64,000 nucleotides of DNA from Enterobacter asburiae (GTDB lineage: Bacteria; Pseudomonadota; Gammaproteobacteria; Enterobacterales; Enterobacteriaceae), in NCBI RefSeq assembly GCF_007035645.1, contig NZ_AP019632.1, positions 2,666,001-2,730,000 on the forward strand, written 5' to 3'. The position numbers and the translations under genes are program-made. A model generated the notes under the pieces. The model saw only the letters and a list, made by a program, of their open reading frames with translations. It did no database searches and was not told the origin of the DNA. Shown here piece by piece: positions 30,528 to 45,856 of this stretch (position 1 is its first letter; every line of letters begins with the position of its first letter).

Positions 30528-31883
30528 TCAGTGGTGTTTGAACTTGAGCTTCTCGATGGTGGCGGCAAAGTTCGGCAACCATTTTTCATGCGCCAGGATC
30601 ATCTCGCTGGCCAGCTGCTCCGCATCGCGGTCGGAATGCACCAGCGGGCTGAGGTTCAGCGCCAGAAGCACGTCATTGAGCTCGCCGCTCAGCGCCGCGT
30701 TGCTTGCCGCCACTTCAAAGCCTTTGATGGTGTGGATCAGGCCCATAACCTTATCATCGAAGTGGGTGATGCGTGGATGCGGTTTAGCGCCATCGCGTCC
30801 CAGGATGCAGGTCATCTCGACCGCCCAGTCAGCCGGGATATTGTCGATATGGCCGTGGTGCGGCACGTTGACATAGTGTTCCGCCTGCTTGTCGTTGTAG
30901 ATGGCGTTAATCACTTCGCACGCCGCATCGGAGTAGTAGGCCCCGCCGCGCTGCTCCAGCTCTTTCGGTTTAACGTTCAGGTTCGGATCTTTATACAAAT
31001 CGAACAGCTGCTTCTCTACTTTCTGAACGATCTGCGCGCGCGCGCCGCCCTTATAGTACTCGCCCATTTCGATAGCCAGCATCTCTTTCTGCTTAAAGTA
31101 GTAAAGCAGGTACGAGCACGGCAGCAGGTTCAGCGAGCGGATCAGCCCTTCGCTGAACGGCAGGTCAAAGATGTTTTTCACCGATGCCGCCGTCAGGCGA
31201 CCGGAAGCCACGCCGTCCAGCAGTTCGGCAAAGCGCGATTTTCCGTTCACGATCACGTCTTTAATGAATACCATGTGGTTCAGGCCGAACAGGTCGATGG
31301 AGAGATCGTCACTGTCGGTCAGCGCCAGCACGTCGCGGATAAACATCTTCATACCAATCGGAATATTACAGACGCCGATAAAGCGTTTGAAACCGGTATG
31401 ACGATAGACCGCCTCGGTCACCATCCCGGCCGGGTTGGTGAAGTTAATCACCCACGCGTTCGGGCAGATCTCCTGTACGTCTTTGACGATGTCGAAAATC
31501 ACCGGGATGGTACGCAGGCCTTTGAACAGGCCGCCCGCGCCGTTGGTCTCCTGCCCGAGATAGCCGTGGCTCAGCGGGATACGCTCGTCCAGCTCGCGCG
31601 CCTTCAGCTGGCCGACGCGCAGCTGGGTAGTCACGAAATCAGCATCTTTCAGCGCCAGACGGCGATCGAGAGTTTTATGCACGGTCAGAGGCACGCCCGC
31701 TTTCTCCACCATGCGCTTGCACAGGTCGAAAATAATATTCAGCTTTTCCTGACCTTCCTCAACGTCAACCAGCCATAATTCGCTGACCGGTAATTCATGG
31801 TAACGTTTCAGAAAACCTTCAAGTAATTCCGGGGTATAGCTGCTGCCGCCACCAATGGTTACGACTTTTAATTTCTTCTGCAT
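30528..31883 (-). CDS. chbF: 6-phospho-beta-glucosidase ChbF (GH4)
   Basis: A 451-residue glycoside hydrolase of family 4 that splits monodeacetylated chitobiose 6-phosphate by an NAD+- and Mn2+-dependent redox mechanism. The N-terminal Rossmann loop [13 protein letters not shown] and the metal/active-site motifs VCNIPIG and NHMVFI are conserved. It has a GGGAGAT-type SD. It follows chbR on the same strand after a 109-base gap, so extra regulation or an internal promoter is possible. Confidence 0.96.
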   Translation of the reverse strand: MQKKLKVVTIGGGSSYTPELLEGFLKRYHELPVSELWLVDVEEGQEKLNIIFDLCKRMVEKAGVPLTVHKTLDRRLALKDADFVTTQLRVGQLKARELDERIPLSHGYLGQETNGAGGLFKGLRTIPVIFDIVKDVQEICPNAWVINFTNPAGMVTEAVYRHTGFKRFIGVCNIPIGMKMFIRDVLALTDSDDLSIDLFGLNHMVFIKDVIVNGKSRFAELLDGVASGRLTAASVKNIFDLPFSEGLIRSLNLLPCSYLLYYFKQKEMLAIEMGEYYKGGARAQIVQKVEKQLFDLYKDPNLNVKPKELEQRGGAYYSDAACEVINAIYNDKQAEHYVNVPHHGHIDNIPADWAVEMTCILGRDGAKPHPRITHFDDKVMGLIHTIKGFEVAASNAALSGELNDVLLALNLSPLVHSDRDAEQLASEMILAHEKWLPNFAATIEKLKFKHH

Positions 31884-31992
31884 AATATCTCCCTTAGCGT
31901 ATCAGGTTAATCGCCTGCAAGGTATAGCGTACTCTTCCCGCTATTTGGGCAAGCCATTAAAGCAATATTTGTGGCGGGTAATCCGCCGAAAG

Positions 31993-32811
31993 TTAATTAA
32001 TTACCGTTAAATTCTTCCGGTAACTGTTCGGTGTGAATGAAGTCAATTTCTTAAAGGTCTTAATAAACAAGCTGGGACTACTGTATCCTGACTCGTACGC
32101 AATATCGGTGACAGAGTAGTTGGTAATTTCCAGCTGTTTCCTGGCAAAATTAATGCGGATTTCATTAATAATTTGCACGGGTGTTTTACGATAATAGCGC
32201 TGCGTCGCGCGGGTCAGATATTCCTGGGATTTTCCCGACAGTGACACCATATTTTCCAGCGCATTTTCGCTGAACTGGCCTTTATCGTGCATCAGCTCAA
32301 CGGTGCTGCGAAGCCACTGTGGAATATCATCCGTCACCTGCTGCTCCTCACGATGATGGCGCAGCCGGTTCATCACATAGAAGGTCACCGTTTCAATAAA
32401 CTCATCAAATTCATTGTCGCGGAAGTTAAGCGAGGCGATAACCGTTTCAATCCAGGTCATAAACTCGTTTTTGACCCGATAGACCTGGGAGGCCACAAAG
32501 CAGAACGGCACCAGCGGCAGATAGTGCTTCTCAAAGAAGCGTCTGCTGACGCCCACATTCAGAATACGGGTGGCACCAAATTCGTAAAAGCTCTGGTGAT
32601 AAGAACCCATCGGCAGGAAGACAAAATCCCCTCGCTCAAGCAGGACGCGCTTACCGTTGATCTCCTGGTAGTAGCGGCCGGTCAGAACAATCGTGAACTC
32701 GTAGTAGTCATGCTGGTGCAGACCGCTGGCGCTCTCCGTCTTGTTGTAGATAACCACGTGAAAATTTTTGCCGTTAAACAGCTGCTGTTCAAGTGCGGTT
32801 TTAATTTCCAT
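31993..32811 (-). CDS. chbR: AraC-family regulator ChbR
   Basis: A 272-residue regulator: an N-terminal cupin-like sensing domain (about 1-140, with [14 protein letters not shown]) and a C-terminal AraC/XylS double helix-turn-helix (about 170-270, [27 protein letters not shown]). In E. coli it both represses and, with deacetylated chitobiose 6-phosphate and CRP, activates the chb operon. It lies inside the operon between chbA and chbF, as in E. coli. Confidence 0.95.
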   Translation of the reverse strand: MEIKTALEQQLFNGKNFHVVIYNKTESASGLHQHDYYEFTIVLTGRYYQEINGKRVLLERGDFVFLPMGSYHQSFYEFGATRILNVGVSRRFFEKHYLPLVPFCFVASQVYRVKNEFMTWIETVIASLNFRDNEFDEFIETVTFYVMNRLRHHREEQQVTDDIPQWLRSTVELMHDKGQFSENALENMVSLSGKSQEYLTRATQRYYRKTPVQIINEIRINFARKQLEITNYSVTDIAYESGYSSPSLFIKTFKKLTSFTPNSYRKNLTVIN

Positions 32812-32840
32812 CGTGCTGACCTCCTGCTGCGAAATCCGAC

Positions 32841-33188
32841 TCAGTGCATTTTCTCGTGAAGCTCGATAAGCTCCGCCACCAGCTCACGCGCCAGCATCGA
32901 GGTCATCAGGTGATCCTGCGCGTGGACCAGCACCAGGCTGACCTTCATCTTCCCTTCGCCCTGATCGCCTTCAATCAGCTTTGTCTGCACCAGGTGCGCT
33001 TCGTTCAGCGCCGTGCGGGACTGGTCCATCATGGTTTTCGCGGCGGCGAAATCTCCCTGCTTGGCCTGCTTCAGTGCGGCATAGGCCAGGCTGCGGGCCT
33101 GTCCGGAGTTGATGATAAGCCCCATCACCACTTCTTCGAGATCGTTCTCGACGGCTTCGTCTGCGACAATACTATCCAAATCTAACAT
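32841..33188 (-). CDS. chbA: PTS chitobiose-specific EIIA component
   Basis: The lactose/cellobiose-type EIIA of the N,N'-diacetylchitobiose phosphotransferase system, 115 residues and mainly helical. It is phosphorylated by HPr on His89 ([11 protein letters not shown]), at the same position as in E. coli. The start at 33188 follows AAGGAG and matches the E. coli N-terminus. It sits 47 bases after chbC. Confidence 0.96.
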   Translation of the reverse strand: MLDLDSIVADEAVENDLEEVVMGLIINSGQARSLAYAALKQAKQGDFAAAKTMMDQSRTALNEAHLVQTKLIEGDQGEGKMKVSLVLVHAQDHLMTSMLARELVAELIELHEKMH

Positions 33189-33235
33189 GTTTAAGCTCCT
33201 TGTGGCTGGCGCGGGCTTCCCCGCGCCGGTCAATC

Positions 33236-34594
33236 TTAGAATTTCAGTGAGAGGGCAATATCCTCTTCGCTCTCTTCTTCATCAATAATGGTGGCGGCTT
33301 TGTTGGCAATCGCCACGAACGGCATGTACAGCAGGGTGGCAATCCCGAGGTTGAATATCGCCAGCAGGAAGGCCGCGACGCTACCGTTGGTGTTAAAGAA
33401 GGCGCCCAGGCCCGCCGGCATGGTCCACGGCGCAATGTTGGTGACCGGTGGAATGATGCCCATGTAATACGCCGTCAGGGTGACCGCGGCCAGCAGCGGC
33501 TGAATCAGGATGAACGGAATGAACATTACCGGGTTCATGATGATTGGCAGACCGAACAGAATCGGTTCGTTAATCTGGAAGATGCCTGATGGCAGCGCCA
33601 GCTTCGCGACCTGACGGTAGTCAGCACGACGAGAGACAATAAAGACCGCGATGATCAGACCCAAGGTCGCCCCGGTACCGCCCAGGAAGATATAGGAGTC
33701 AAGCATCGGCTTCGCCCACACATGGAAGGTTTTACCCGCTGCCAGCGCCGCGTCAACGGAGCCGTACTGCTGGTAAAGCGCAACGTTTTCCAGTGCCCAG
33801 GGGGTCATAATCCCGCTGTCCAGCGCGGCCAGTGCCAGTGAACCATGCACGCCAAAGAACCACAGCAGAGAGGTGAAAATCACATACGCCCAACCGACCA
33901 CGCCACCCATCGACGCCAGCGGCGTAGAGATAGAGTCCATGATGATCTGGTGGAAGTTAGTGCCCCAGTGGGAGAGCGCCCAGGCGATAATCCCCATGAT
34001 GGAGAGAATAATGAAGCCTGGAATCAACGCGGAAAATGAACGAGAAACGGAAGCCGGTACGCTATCCGGCAGGCGGATAACCCAGTTGCGGCGGATAATA
34101 AAGGTGAACATTTCTGCCACCACCAGGCCGATAACAATACCGGAGATGATGTTGGCCCCGCCCAGCCAGTTGGCGCCAACGGCATAGGCTTCACCCACGC
34201 TATAAGGCGTTACGGTCATAAAGGCGGCAACGGATAATAACCCGGCAGCCAGCGGATCCACTTTACGCTCTTCTGCCAGTGCCATCCCAATAAAGAAAGG
34301 CGCCATCAGCGACATAATCCCTAACGTACCGTTATAGACGTTGCCGCCGATGGCTTTAAAACCATTAAGGGTTTCAATAGTGGAAGCGTCTAACCGAATT
34401 CCTAATGAATAAAAGAAGGAACCTTCACCAAAGCTCAGAAAAACGTTGTTAATTAAAACGAACATGGCCCCGGCCAGCGTCAACGGCATTAATTTAATAA
34501 AGCCGTTTTTGATGGCATTAACGTGAGGCTGCTTTCCTATTTTAACAGCAAAAGGAAGGAGTACCTTTTCAAGTGAAGCGATGACTTTACTCAT
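33236..34594 (-). CDS. chbC: PTS chitobiose-specific EIIC permease
   Basis: Membrane domain EIIC of the chitobiose PTS, 452 residues with about ten hydrophobic segments; it binds diacetylchitobiose and carries it inward as it is phosphorylated by ChbB. Conserved EIIC loops GVHGS (residues ~250) and the glutamate-containing [14 protein letters not shown] are present. The AGGAAAATA region in front of the ATG lies close to the ChiX-complementary segment between chbB and chbC. Confidence 0.96.
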   Translation of the reverse strand: MSKVIASLEKVLLPFAVKIGKQPHVNAIKNGFIKLMPLTLAGAMFVLINNVFLSFGEGSFFYSLGIRLDASTIETLNGFKAIGGNVYNGTLGIMSLMAPFFIGMALAEERKVDPLAAGLLSVAAFMTVTPYSVGEAYAVGANWLGGANIISGIVIGLVVAEMFTFIIRRNWVIRLPDSVPASVSRSFSALIPGFIILSIMGIIAWALSHWGTNFHQIIMDSISTPLASMGGVVGWAYVIFTSLLWFFGVHGSLALAALDSGIMTPWALENVALYQQYGSVDAALAAGKTFHVWAKPMLDSYIFLGGTGATLGLIIAVFIVSRRADYRQVAKLALPSGIFQINEPILFGLPIIMNPVMFIPFILIQPLLAAVTLTAYYMGIIPPVTNIAPWTMPAGLGAFFNTNGSVAAFLLAIFNLGIATLLYMPFVAIANKAATIIDEEESEEDIALSLKF

Positions 34595-34650
34595 AGGAAA
34601 ATACCCTTAAATGCCGTAACGCATGTTACGGCGTATTGTGTGTGAAATAA

Positions 34651-34662
34651 CTCTTTGACGGG
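34651..34662 (-). promoter_or_regulatory. Candidate ChiX small-RNA pairing site (chbB-chbC trap)
   Basis: The chb mRNA reads CCCGTCAAAGAG between chbB and chbC, the exact complement of CUCUUUGACGGG, which I recall as the seed of ChiX. In E. coli and Salmonella this segment acts as a decoy that pairs with ChiX and causes its destruction, relieving chitoporin repression. ChiX itself is not in the window. Confidence 0.75.
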
Positions 34663-34673
34663 AAAAATAAAAA

Positions 34674-34991
34674 TTAATTAGCAGCTTTTTTAATGGCTGC
34701 CACAGCAGCTTTAAGAACACCTAAACCATCAATTTTGCCGTACAGCCCCGAGTCGATCACTTCGACCGGTTTATTGGGTAACAGTCGTTGAATTTCGGGC
34801 AACATATAGGCAATTTGCGGCCCCAGTAAAACAACATCGGCTGTCTGGCCTTTTTCGCCCGCCAGCGTCTCTGGAAACGCTTCAATCACCACAGGGACTT
34901 CATACTTTTCAGCCTGCGCACGCATCTTTGACACCAGAAGCGACGTTGACATGCCCGCTGAGCAGAACAGGTAGATATGTTTCTTTTCCAT
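34674..34991 (-). CDS. chbB: PTS chitobiose-specific EIIB component
   Basis: EIIB of the chitobiose PTS, 105 residues with a Rossmann-like fold; the phosphocysteine is Cys10 in [12 protein letters not shown], which passes phosphate from ChbA to the incoming sugar. First gene of the chb operon, with GAGGG upstream of its ATG. A palindrome CCGTAACGCATGTTACGG follows at 34614-34631, before chbC. Confidence 0.96.
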   Translation of the reverse strand: MEKKHIYLFCSAGMSTSLLVSKMRAQAEKYEVPVVIEAFPETLAGEKGQTADVVLLGPQIAYMLPEIQRLLPNKPVEVIDSGLYGKIDGLGVLKAAVAAIKKAAN

Positions 34992-35229
34992 CGTGATTTC
35001 CCTCTTATATAACTACCTGCCATCGCGCTATCACTCGACTCGCTGTCCCGGCAGACAGGTAGCTTGCGTACTGTTGTTTATCGTTGGAGTGAGTATACGC
35101 AATGGTACAGACAGGGGATAATTCTGGATAGGCTCAAATTGTCTCTCATTGACCTGGCTTGTTGACTCCCTTCACATTTCGGGCAAATAATTCGCGCAAA
35201 GAAATAAGATTTTCTGATGCATAAAAAAA
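34992..35229 (-). promoter_or_regulatory. chb operon promoter region with candidate NagC box
   Basis: About 240 bases between osmE and chbB. In E. coli the corresponding region holds NagC, ChbR and CRP sites. On the minus strand TTATTTC-N7-GAATTATT (35186-35206 area) resembles the NagC consensus TTATTTC..GAAATAA. I could not place ChbR or CRP sites with confidence. Confidence 0.45.
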
Positions 35230-35250
35230 CCGGCCCATGGGCCGGTTTGT
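35223..35250 (-). terminator. Terminator of osmE
   Basis: AACCGGCCCATGGGCCGGTT is a near-perfect palindrome at 35230-35249; A-run at 35223-35230 gives the T-run on the minus strand, 24 bases beyond the osmE stop. Confidence 0.9.
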
Positions 35251-35272
35251 TAACATCCTCAGGCAAGCAGGG

Positions 35273-35617
35273 TTACTGCGCCTTAGGTGCCTGCGGATCG
35301 GTGTCGTATTCAGCACAGGTCTGATAGCCGGAGTTGATCACATGACCGGTATCATCCAGGGCGACGAAGTAGGTTTCTGCCTTACCATCACGTTGACCCA
35401 GGATATAGGTCTGGCAGGTCCCTTTCGCATGAATCATGGTCACTTCAGAAGAAGGTTTACCGGCAATCGCAGCCACCTGCGAACGGGTCATGCCTTTTTT
35501 AACGTCTTTTACTACGGGCTGCGTAAACTGATCCTTAGTGCGATCGTAAGCCGTACACCCTGCCAGCATAGTCAGTACCGCCGCTGCGCTAAGAATTCCT
35601 GCTACGTTCTTGTTCAT
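35273..35617 (-). CDS. osmE: Osmotically inducible lipoprotein OsmE
   Basis: A 114-residue lipoprotein: signal peptide with lipobox LAGC (lipidated C21), then a SmpA/OmlA (BamE-like) domain with [19 protein letters not shown]. In E. coli osmE is induced by high osmolarity and stationary phase through RpoS and modestly represses its neighbours; its role in the envelope is not known. The protein is very close to E. coli OsmE, ending in AEYDTDPQ. It is divergent from nadE. Confidence 0.95.
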   Translation of the reverse strand: MNKNVAGILSAAAVLTMLAGCTAYDRTKDQFTQPVVKDVKKGMTRSQVAAIAGKPSSEVTMIHAKGTCQTYILGQRDGKAETYFVALDDTGHVINSGYQTCAEYDTDPQAPKAQ

Positions 35618-35849
35618 ATTCCGTCCTCTTGTTTATCAGCGTGTTATCTAAGCATGGGATAAAAAGTACTATTGTTCAACTTTGTGAGTTACGCCAGACG
35701 AATTTCGGAAAATTCTAATAAAACAACGATAACCTGCTAAATCGGCGCAAATTAGCGCACTCGAAACTGTGATCCTTGTCGTTTCTCGCCCAAAGGGTTA
35801 GTTTTAACAGCTAACACATTCTGTTTATGTACTGCATATGGAGGGCGTG

Positions 35850-36677
35850 ATGGCTCTGCAACAAGAGATTATTCAGGCACTGGGCGCGAAGCCTACGGTA
35901 GATGCACATGAAGAGATCCGCCGCAGCGTGGATTTTTTAAAATCGTACTTAAAAAAGAACGCTTTCCTGAAATCCCTGGTGCTGGGCATTAGCGGCGGCC
36001 AGGACTCTACCCTGACCGGTAAACTCTGCCAGATGGCGATTTCAGAGCTTCGCGAAGAGACGGGTGATGAGAAACTACAGTTTATCGCGGTGCGTCTTCC
36101 TTATGGCGTACAGGCGGACGAGCAGGATTGCCAGGATGCCATTGCCTTCATTCAGCCTGACCGCGTGCTGACCGTAAATATTAAGGGCTCGGTGCTGGCA
36201 AGCGAGCAGGCGCTTCGCGAAGCGGGCATTGAGCTGAGCGATTTTGTTCGCGGCAACGAGAAGGCCCGCGAGCGCATGAAAGCGCAGTACAGCATCGCCG
36301 GGATGACCAAAGGCGTTGTGGTCGGCACCGATCATGCGGCAGAAGCGATCACCGGTTTCTTCACCAAATACGGCGACGGCGGCACCGACATTAACCCGAT
36401 CTTCCGTCTCAACAAGCGTCAGGGTAAGCAGCTGCTGGCCGCGCTGGGCTGTCCTGAGCATCTGTATAAGAAAGCGCCGACAGCGGACCTTGAAGACGAT
36501 CGCCCTTCCCTGCCGGATGAAGCGGCCCTTGGCGTCACCTATGACAACATCGATGATTATCTGGAAGGCAAAAAGCTGGATGAACGGACCGCGAAAATCA
36601 TCGAAGGCTGGTATCTGAAAACCGAGCACAAGCGCCACACGCCAATTACGGTGTTTGACGACTTCTGGAAAAAATAA
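35850..36677 (+). CDS. nadE: NH3-dependent NAD+ synthetase
   Basis: Converts deamido-NAD to NAD+ with ammonia and ATP, the last step of NAD synthesis. The 275 residues (start 35850, SD GGAGGG) match E. coli NadE in length; the ATP-pyrophosphatase P-loop is SGGQDST (about residues 51-57), and GTDHAAEA and DGGTDINP complete the active site. The region between it and osmE (35618-35849) holds both promoters. A terminator follows. Confidence 0.97.
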   Translation: MALQQEIIQALGAKPTVDAHEEIRRSVDFLKSYLKKNAFLKSLVLGISGGQDSTLTGKLCQMAISELREETGDEKLQFIAVRLPYGVQADEQDCQDAIAFIQPDRVLTVNIKGSVLASEQALREAGIELSDFVRGNEKARERMKAQYSIAGMTKGVVVGTDHAAEAITGFFTKYGDGGTDINPIFRLNKRQGKQLLAALGCPEHLYKKAPTADLEDDRPSLPDEAALGVTYDNIDDYLEGKKLDERTAKIIEGWYLKTEHKRHTPITVFDDFWKK

Positions 36678-36680
36678 AGC

Positions 36681-36706
36681 AAAGCGGTAACCAGGTTACC
36701 GCTTTT
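36681..36706 (+). terminator. Terminator of nadE
   Basis: AAAGCGGTAACC and GGTTACCGCTTTT pair almost without loop, directly after the nadE stop. Confidence 0.85.
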
Positions 36707-36716
36707 AATGTTTGCG

Positions 36717-36748
36717 CCCTCTCCCATGGGAGAGGGTTGAGGTGAGGG
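36717..36748. repeat. CCCTCTCCC palindrome, single copy
   Basis: CCCTCTCCCATGGGAGAGGG is a perfect 20-base palindrome followed by TTGAGGTGAGGG, the flank seen in the katE-chbG pair. Confidence 0.85.
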
Positions 36749-36767
36749 CATCAAGCCGCACGTCCTG

Positions 36768-36795
36768 GCCGGGTAAGGCTTAGCCGCCACCCGGC
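36768..36795. repeat. REP element
   Basis: GCCGGGTAAGGCT and the matching GCCACCCGGC half form the same REP-type palindrome as at 6552. It lies between the nadE terminator and the cho LexA box. Confidence 0.75.
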
Positions 36796-36824
36796 TCTTT
36801 TTTAACCATCACACTCCTGCTACA

Positions 36825-36840
36825 CTGTATGCCTGAACAG
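36825..36840. promoter_or_regulatory. LexA box of cho
   Basis: CTGTATGCCTGAACAG fits CTGT-N8-ACAG. It lies 16 bases before the proposed GTG start of cho, an SOS gene in E. coli, so LexA would block the promoter directly. Confidence 0.88.
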
Positions 36841-36855
36841 TATATGGAGCAGTAT

Positions 36856-37734
36856 GTGAGCAGGCGTCAATCCGCCCCGCGTCTTGAATTTGAAGCGGCG
36901 GCTATCTACGAATATCCCGAGCACCTTCGCCCCTGGCTTGAGGCGCTGCCTAAACAGCCGGGCGTGTACATCTTTCACGGTGAAAGCGATACCCTGCCGC
37001 TCTATATCGGCAAGAGCGTTAACATTCGCAGTCGGGTGTTATCCCATCTCCGTACGCCGGACGAGGCCGCCATGCTGCGCCAGTCGCGACGCATTTCCTG
37101 GTTCCAGACGGCGGGAGAAATGGGCGCGCTGTTGCTGGAGGCGCGGTTGATAAAAGAACAACAGCCGTTGTTCAATAAGCGCCTGCGCCGCAACCGTCAG
37201 CTCTGCTCGCTGCAGATAAACGATGGCAGGCCGCAGGTCGTCTACGCGCGCGACGTCGATTTTTCTCATGCCCCGAATCTCTATGGGCTATTCGCCAATA
37301 AACGCGCCGCGCTCCAGGCGCTGCAGACGCTGGCGGACGATTTACAGCTTTGCTACAGCCTTTTAGGTCTGGAGGCAACCACCCGCGGACGCGCCTGTTT
37401 TCGATCCGCGCTGAAGCGCTGCGCCGGTGCGTGCTGCGGGAAAGAGAGCGTTGAGGCGCATCACGCCCGGCTTCTCACCGGTCTGGCGGCCATCAGCGTG
37501 AACTGCTGGCCCTGGGAAAGCGCCGTTGCGCTAAAAGAAGTGGGCGAGGCCATGACCCAGTATCACATCGTCAACAACTGGCTCTGGCTGGGCGCTGTCG
37601 ACGACATCAACGACGCGGCAACCCTGCTGCGCACGCCCGCCGGATTTGACCACGATGGCTACAAAATTCTCTGTAAACCGGTCCTGACAGGAAAGTTTGA
37701 GATCATTGTGCTCAATGACCCGGCAGCCACGTGA
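36856..37734 (+). CDS. cho: UvrC-like excinuclease Cho
   Basis: A 292-residue homologue of the N-terminal half of UvrC, making the 3' incision during UvrAB-dependent excision repair, at a site further from the lesion. The GIY-YIG nuclease domain (about 25-105) shows [21 protein letters not shown] and [17 protein letters not shown]. The GTG at 36856 follows GGAG; the ATG at 36844 has no SD, and the ATG at 36829 lies within the LexA box. The last 23 bases overlap ves, read from the other strand. Confidence 0.93.
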   Translation: MSRRQSAPRLEFEAAAIYEYPEHLRPWLEALPKQPGVYIFHGESDTLPLYIGKSVNIRSRVLSHLRTPDEAAMLRQSRRISWFQTAGEMGALLLEARLIKEQQPLFNKRLRRNRQLCSLQINDGRPQVVYARDVDFSHAPNLYGLFANKRAALQALQTLADDLQLCYSLLGLEATTRGRACFRSALKRCAGACCGKESVEAHHARLLTGLAAISVNCWPWESAVALKEVGEAMTQYHIVNNWLWLGAVDDINDAATLLRTPAGFDHDGYKILCKPVLTGKFEIIVLNDPAAT

Positions 37735-38269
37735 TTTCGCTGAACAATAAGGTGCCCTGAGCCTCCAGCAGACGCAGCGTATGGGTACCCTCCTCCCAGC
37801 TGGCACCCTGATCGGCCGTCAGCAATTTATCGCCCAGCTGCCACGCCCCGCTTAGCACGAACACCACGCCCCCGCGTGAGCCAAAGGTGGTGAAGGTTCG
37901 GTCAGCAACGCGCACCTTCGCCCGGCAGCAGTCGCGCCGGGTCATGATGTTAAAGTCCATCGCCATCCGCCCATCTGAAAGCAGCGCTTTCACCGGCAGA
38001 TCGCCGGCAAAACTGTAGGGCTGATGATGCTTGAGGGTATGGGAGAACGCCTGACCCGCGTCCAGCGTCACCTCTCCCCCTTCCAGCAAGGTAATCACCC
38101 GGTCAACACCGGGAAACGAGGAGAATTCGCCGTTGCTGGCAATCGTCGCGATACTGGCACGCCAGTGAAAATCGCGCGTCGCGGGAGGGAAGCAGCAAAT
38201 CTCACGCGTTTCGCCAGCACCATTGCGCCAGAGGCTGACCGGCATCTTACGGATATCAAAGAACTCCAT
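37712..38269 (-). CDS. ves: HutD-family cupin protein Ves
   Basis: A 185-residue double cupin of the HutD/Ves family. E. coli Ves is cold- and stress-induced, and its biochemical role is unknown. The family signatures [11 protein letters not shown] near the N-terminus and [23 protein letters not shown] near the C-terminus are present. The start at 38269 follows CAGGAGTG; an earlier in-frame ATG at 38305 is less likely. It converges on cho with a 23-base overlap, so simultaneous transcription would give complementary mRNA ends. Confidence 0.93.
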   Translation of the reverse strand: MEFFDIRKMPVSLWRNGAGETREICCFPPATRDFHWRASIATIASNGEFSSFPGVDRVITLLEGGEVTLDAGQAFSHTLKHHQPYSFAGDLPVKALLSDGRMAMDFNIMTRRDCCRAKVRVADRTFTTFGSRGGVVFVLSGAWQLGDKLLTADQGASWEEGTHTLRLLEAQGTLLFSEITWLPGH

Positions 38270-38495
38270 TACCACTCCTGAATGGCACAACCCGTGCCAG
38301 GGCAAGGATATCGCTATCGTTGCTGTCTTGTTTGTTATCGTTGGGTATTCACAGAAACAGTATCGGCAGCAGAGCGGGCAGGCCTTAGCTGAACGTTAAT
38401 AAAAATTCTAACGCCATGACTCTGCAAACATTCTCTGAAGCGACTACAGGAGGATACCGCGCTGGCGGCGGCAGGCAAGAGGGCAGGAAAGAAAA
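38270..38495. other. Intergenic region ves-spy
   Basis: About 225 bases with the ves promoter and no gene that I can support. It ends at the large spy terminator hairpin. Confidence 0.5.
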
Positions 38496-38548
38496 ACCGC
38501 CGGTCCTGTCCACAGCGGTTGCGCTTTTGTGGACAGGATCCCGGCGGT
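38491..38548 (-). terminator. Large terminator hairpin of spy
   Basis: ACCGCCGG (38496-38503) pairs with CCGGCGGT (38541-38548), and CCTGTCCAC (38505-38513) with GTGGACAGG (38529-38537): a stem of about 18 base pairs with a small internal bulge, followed on the minus strand by a T-run. It lies 19 bases past the spy stop. Confidence 0.9.
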
Positions 38549-38566
38549 CTTAAGAGAGTGAACCGA

Positions 38567-39061
38567 TTATTCGGTTGGAGCTGGCATTTTACCTTCCATC
38601 GCCGGACGTTCTGTCAGACGCTTCTCAAAATTCGCATTAAATTGTTTTTTCTGTTCCGGGGTCAGAATGTTGTAGATCTTGTTCTGGGTTTCCATGTGAG
38701 CCAGCATGCGGGCTTTGTGCTGCTCGGCCATTTTGTCGATCTGCGCTTCGGCTTTCGCCTTATCGAAGCTGTCGCTGGCGATGATGTCATGCATCGCACG
38801 ACGCTCTTCAAGCGGAGGACGTTTCATCTGGTCGCGTTCGCCTTTTCTGATGTCGCGGATCTGCTGCTTCTGGGCATCCGTCAGGTTGAGATCCTTAAAC
38901 ATCATCATCTCGTTGTGCATACCCGGACCTTTATGATGCATCATCATTTTGCCTTCAGCAGGCGCGGCAGTTGTAGTGGTCGCAGTATCTGCGGCGAACG
39001 CCATGCTGGTAGCGCCCAGAGCCAGGGTAGAAGCAACAAACAGTGCAGTAAACTTACGCAT
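38567..39061 (-). CDS. spy: Periplasmic chaperone Spy
   Basis: An ATP-independent periplasmic chaperone of 164 residues, induced in E. coli by envelope stress through CpxR and BaeR. It has a signal peptide (cleavage near AFA at residue 23) and two LTxxQ motifs (LTDAQKQQ and LTPEQKKQ), which define the Spy/CpxP fold: a thin cradle-shaped dimer of helices. The N-terminal mature part is rich in M and H. GGAAA precedes the ATG. A CpxR-like box lies about 95 bases upstream. Confidence 0.96.
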   Translation of the reverse strand: MRKFTALFVASTLALGATSMAFAADTATTTTAAPAEGKMMMHHKGPGMHNEMMMFKDLNLTDAQKQQIRDIRKGERDQMKRPPLEERRAMHDIIASDSFDKAKAEAQIDKMAEQHKARMLAHMETQNKIYNILTPEQKKQFNANFEKRLTERPAMEGKMPAPTE

Positions 39062-39399
39062 AATTTATTTCCTTTCTTTCAGTTATTCTTCGGCGCTATG
39101 CCGTGTTGACGAGATTAACTTTACGGGGTTTATCGTCAATTAGTCAGAGCAACGGTAAAACAATGAAAGTGTAAAAAACAAATTTTCGCCAAATGTGGAG
39201 GAAATAAGGATAAAGCGTGGAGAGTTGCAACAAAAAATATTTAACAGGATGATTTTAAAGAGATTAAGCAGAAGTATAGCGAAGTGAAGATCAATAATAA
39301 AGCAATTCACCAGGAATATTCTGCAAAACAAGCGCAAGCGCTTTAATCGTTAAGAAAAGTTTTTTACTTCCCCCACCCGAATGATGGGAGGGGAAAGGT
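39062..39399. other. Intergenic region spy-astE
   Basis: About 340 AT-rich bases, containing the spy promoter and, near 39367-39397, an imperfect CCCCCACCC/GGGAGGGG hairpin that may end the ast operon. No gene is supported. Confidence 0.55.
39155..39169. promoter_or_regulatory. CpxR-like box upstream of spy
   Basis: GTAAA-ACAAT-GAAAG resembles the CpxR consensus GTAAA-N5-GTAAA with a degenerate second half. It lies about 95 bases before the spy start codon, a usual distance for activation. Confidence 0.5.
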
Positions 39400-40365
39400 T
39401 CAGGATATTTTTTCCAGCATCAGCCCGGCCCGCAGGCCAAACGCGACGGTGGGGTTAGGGAATAAGACATACTCGGTGGTGTTCTGCACCTCGTAACGTT
39501 CCTCGCCATCCTCAGCCAGCAGCGCCCCTTTGCGGAACGGGGTGAAGTTTAGGGTGTGTGCGGCCATATGGAGCTGGAAGGCATCGCTGCGGCGCGTGAT
39601 CTGCTGTACGACCCGATACCGCTCAACGGGCTGATGCGCGTGCTCGGGAGCCGTACCGCCCAGCAGCGCTCGAAGGGCGAGATGCGTAGGCGCAAAGCGG
39701 GTCAGATCGTTCTGGCCGAACGGCAGCGCTTTTCCCAGTTCCAGCGTGCAGGACAGCGCAGCGAAACGTTCACAGGTGAAATGGGTGAACGTTCCGCCCG
39801 GCGACTGATGAAATACCAGCGCCTCCAGACCGGCGTCACCCAGCCAGCTCAGGAACGCTTCATCCCACGGCTGACTGCGCTGCGGCAGAACGCCGAAGCG
39901 AACGTGGTAGGACGCGCGGATTGCCGTATGCAGATCCAGATGCCAGCGCCCCGGCCCCGCGACGGCAAAAAACGCGGTCACGACGTTCTCCAGCCACTCA
40001 GCCCGCGCCGTTTCATCGCTCTGCGGAAACTGCGACCAGCGGCCGCCAAACATGCGGTTAATGTCGCTCACCAGATACCGTTTGTTTTGCGCCAGCGCAG
40101 GAGGATTGCCGAGCACCACCAGCACGCGGCACTTTAGTTCGATCTCATTGCGATACAGCGCACGCAGCAGCAGATCAACAATCTCGACGGGCGCGGTTTC
40201 ATTCCCGTGGATACCCGTTGAAAGCAGCAGCGAGAGATCGCTTTTTACGGTCGGCGTCAGTTCAAGCACCCCGCGCCCCAGCCACCGCCAGCGAAATGAG
40301 GGGCCGTCCCCCTCTTTCAGTTCCGGCGTCTCATCGGCCAGGGTCAGCGCCAGTAAATTTTCCAT
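39400..40365 (-). CDS. astE: Succinylglutamate desuccinylase
   Basis: Last enzyme of the arginine succinyltransferase pathway; it hydrolyses N-succinylglutamate to succinate and glutamate. The 321 residues show the zinc carboxypeptidase-like ligands GIHGNETAP and LDLHTAIR and the catalytic glutamate in [11 protein letters not shown]. The start at 40365 follows AAGGAGTG and matches E. coli; it is 10 bases from the astB stop. Last gene of astCADBE. Confidence 0.96.
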   Translation of the reverse strand: MENLLALTLADETPELKEGDGPSFRWRWLGRGVLELTPTVKSDLSLLLSTGIHGNETAPVEIVDLLLRALYRNEIELKCRVLVVLGNPPALAQNKRYLVSDINRMFGGRWSQFPQSDETARAEWLENVVTAFFAVAGPGRWHLDLHTAIRASYHVRFGVLPQRSQPWDEAFLSWLGDAGLEALVFHQSPGGTFTHFTCERFAALSCTLELGKALPFGQNDLTRFAPTHLALRALLGGTAPEHAHQPVERYRVVQQITRRSDAFQLHMAAHTLNFTPFRKGALLAEDGEERYEVQNTTEYVLFPNPTVAFGLRAGLMLEKIS

Positions 40366-40375
40366 ATCCACTCCT

Positions 40376-45561
<5,186 letters not shown>

Positions 45562-45740
45562 TTACAATATGGAGTTATTCACTGTTAGTGCATAAAAAGT
45601 GAATATTTTTACGACAAGCGGCGCTTTGCCGCATGAAAATCAGAAAGAGTATGCACAGGCCAAATATAATTCTGGAATTGTGATCGCTCGCGAAATTTAT
45701 CGGTCATTTACGCCCTGTTTGAGGGCGATGCGCGTCAGAA

Positions 45741-45759
45741 TGGTGCAAATATTGCACCA
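45741..45759. promoter_or_regulatory. 19-base perfect palindrome, candidate upstream activator site
   Basis: TGGTGCAAATATTGCACCA contains the same heptamers TGGTGCA and TGCACCA as NtrC sites but in reversed order. It is about 230 bases upstream of the sigma-54 promoter and 98 bases upstream of xthA. Either overlapping NtrC half sites or another regulator's operator. Confidence 0.5.
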
Positions 45760-45856
45760 CCGGCATTATCTGTCGCAGTTATTGGCCGAACCCGGTAACA
45801 GTTGACGCAAATTCTGCTACCATCCATGCACTATTCACCTTGCACTGGCAGCGACT

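Noticed and set aside
30516..31778. 420-codon frame opposite chbF
   Set aside because: Mirror of chbF; low-complexity V/F/H/Q content and no homologue recognised.
38306..38495. Possible small RNA in the ves-spy gap
   Set aside because: The only strong structure is the spy terminator; no promoter-plus-terminator pair of its own was found.
45599..45805. 68-codon frame between astC and xthA
   Set aside because: Low-quality composition, no SD, and it overlaps the regulatory palindrome; I do not believe it is coded.
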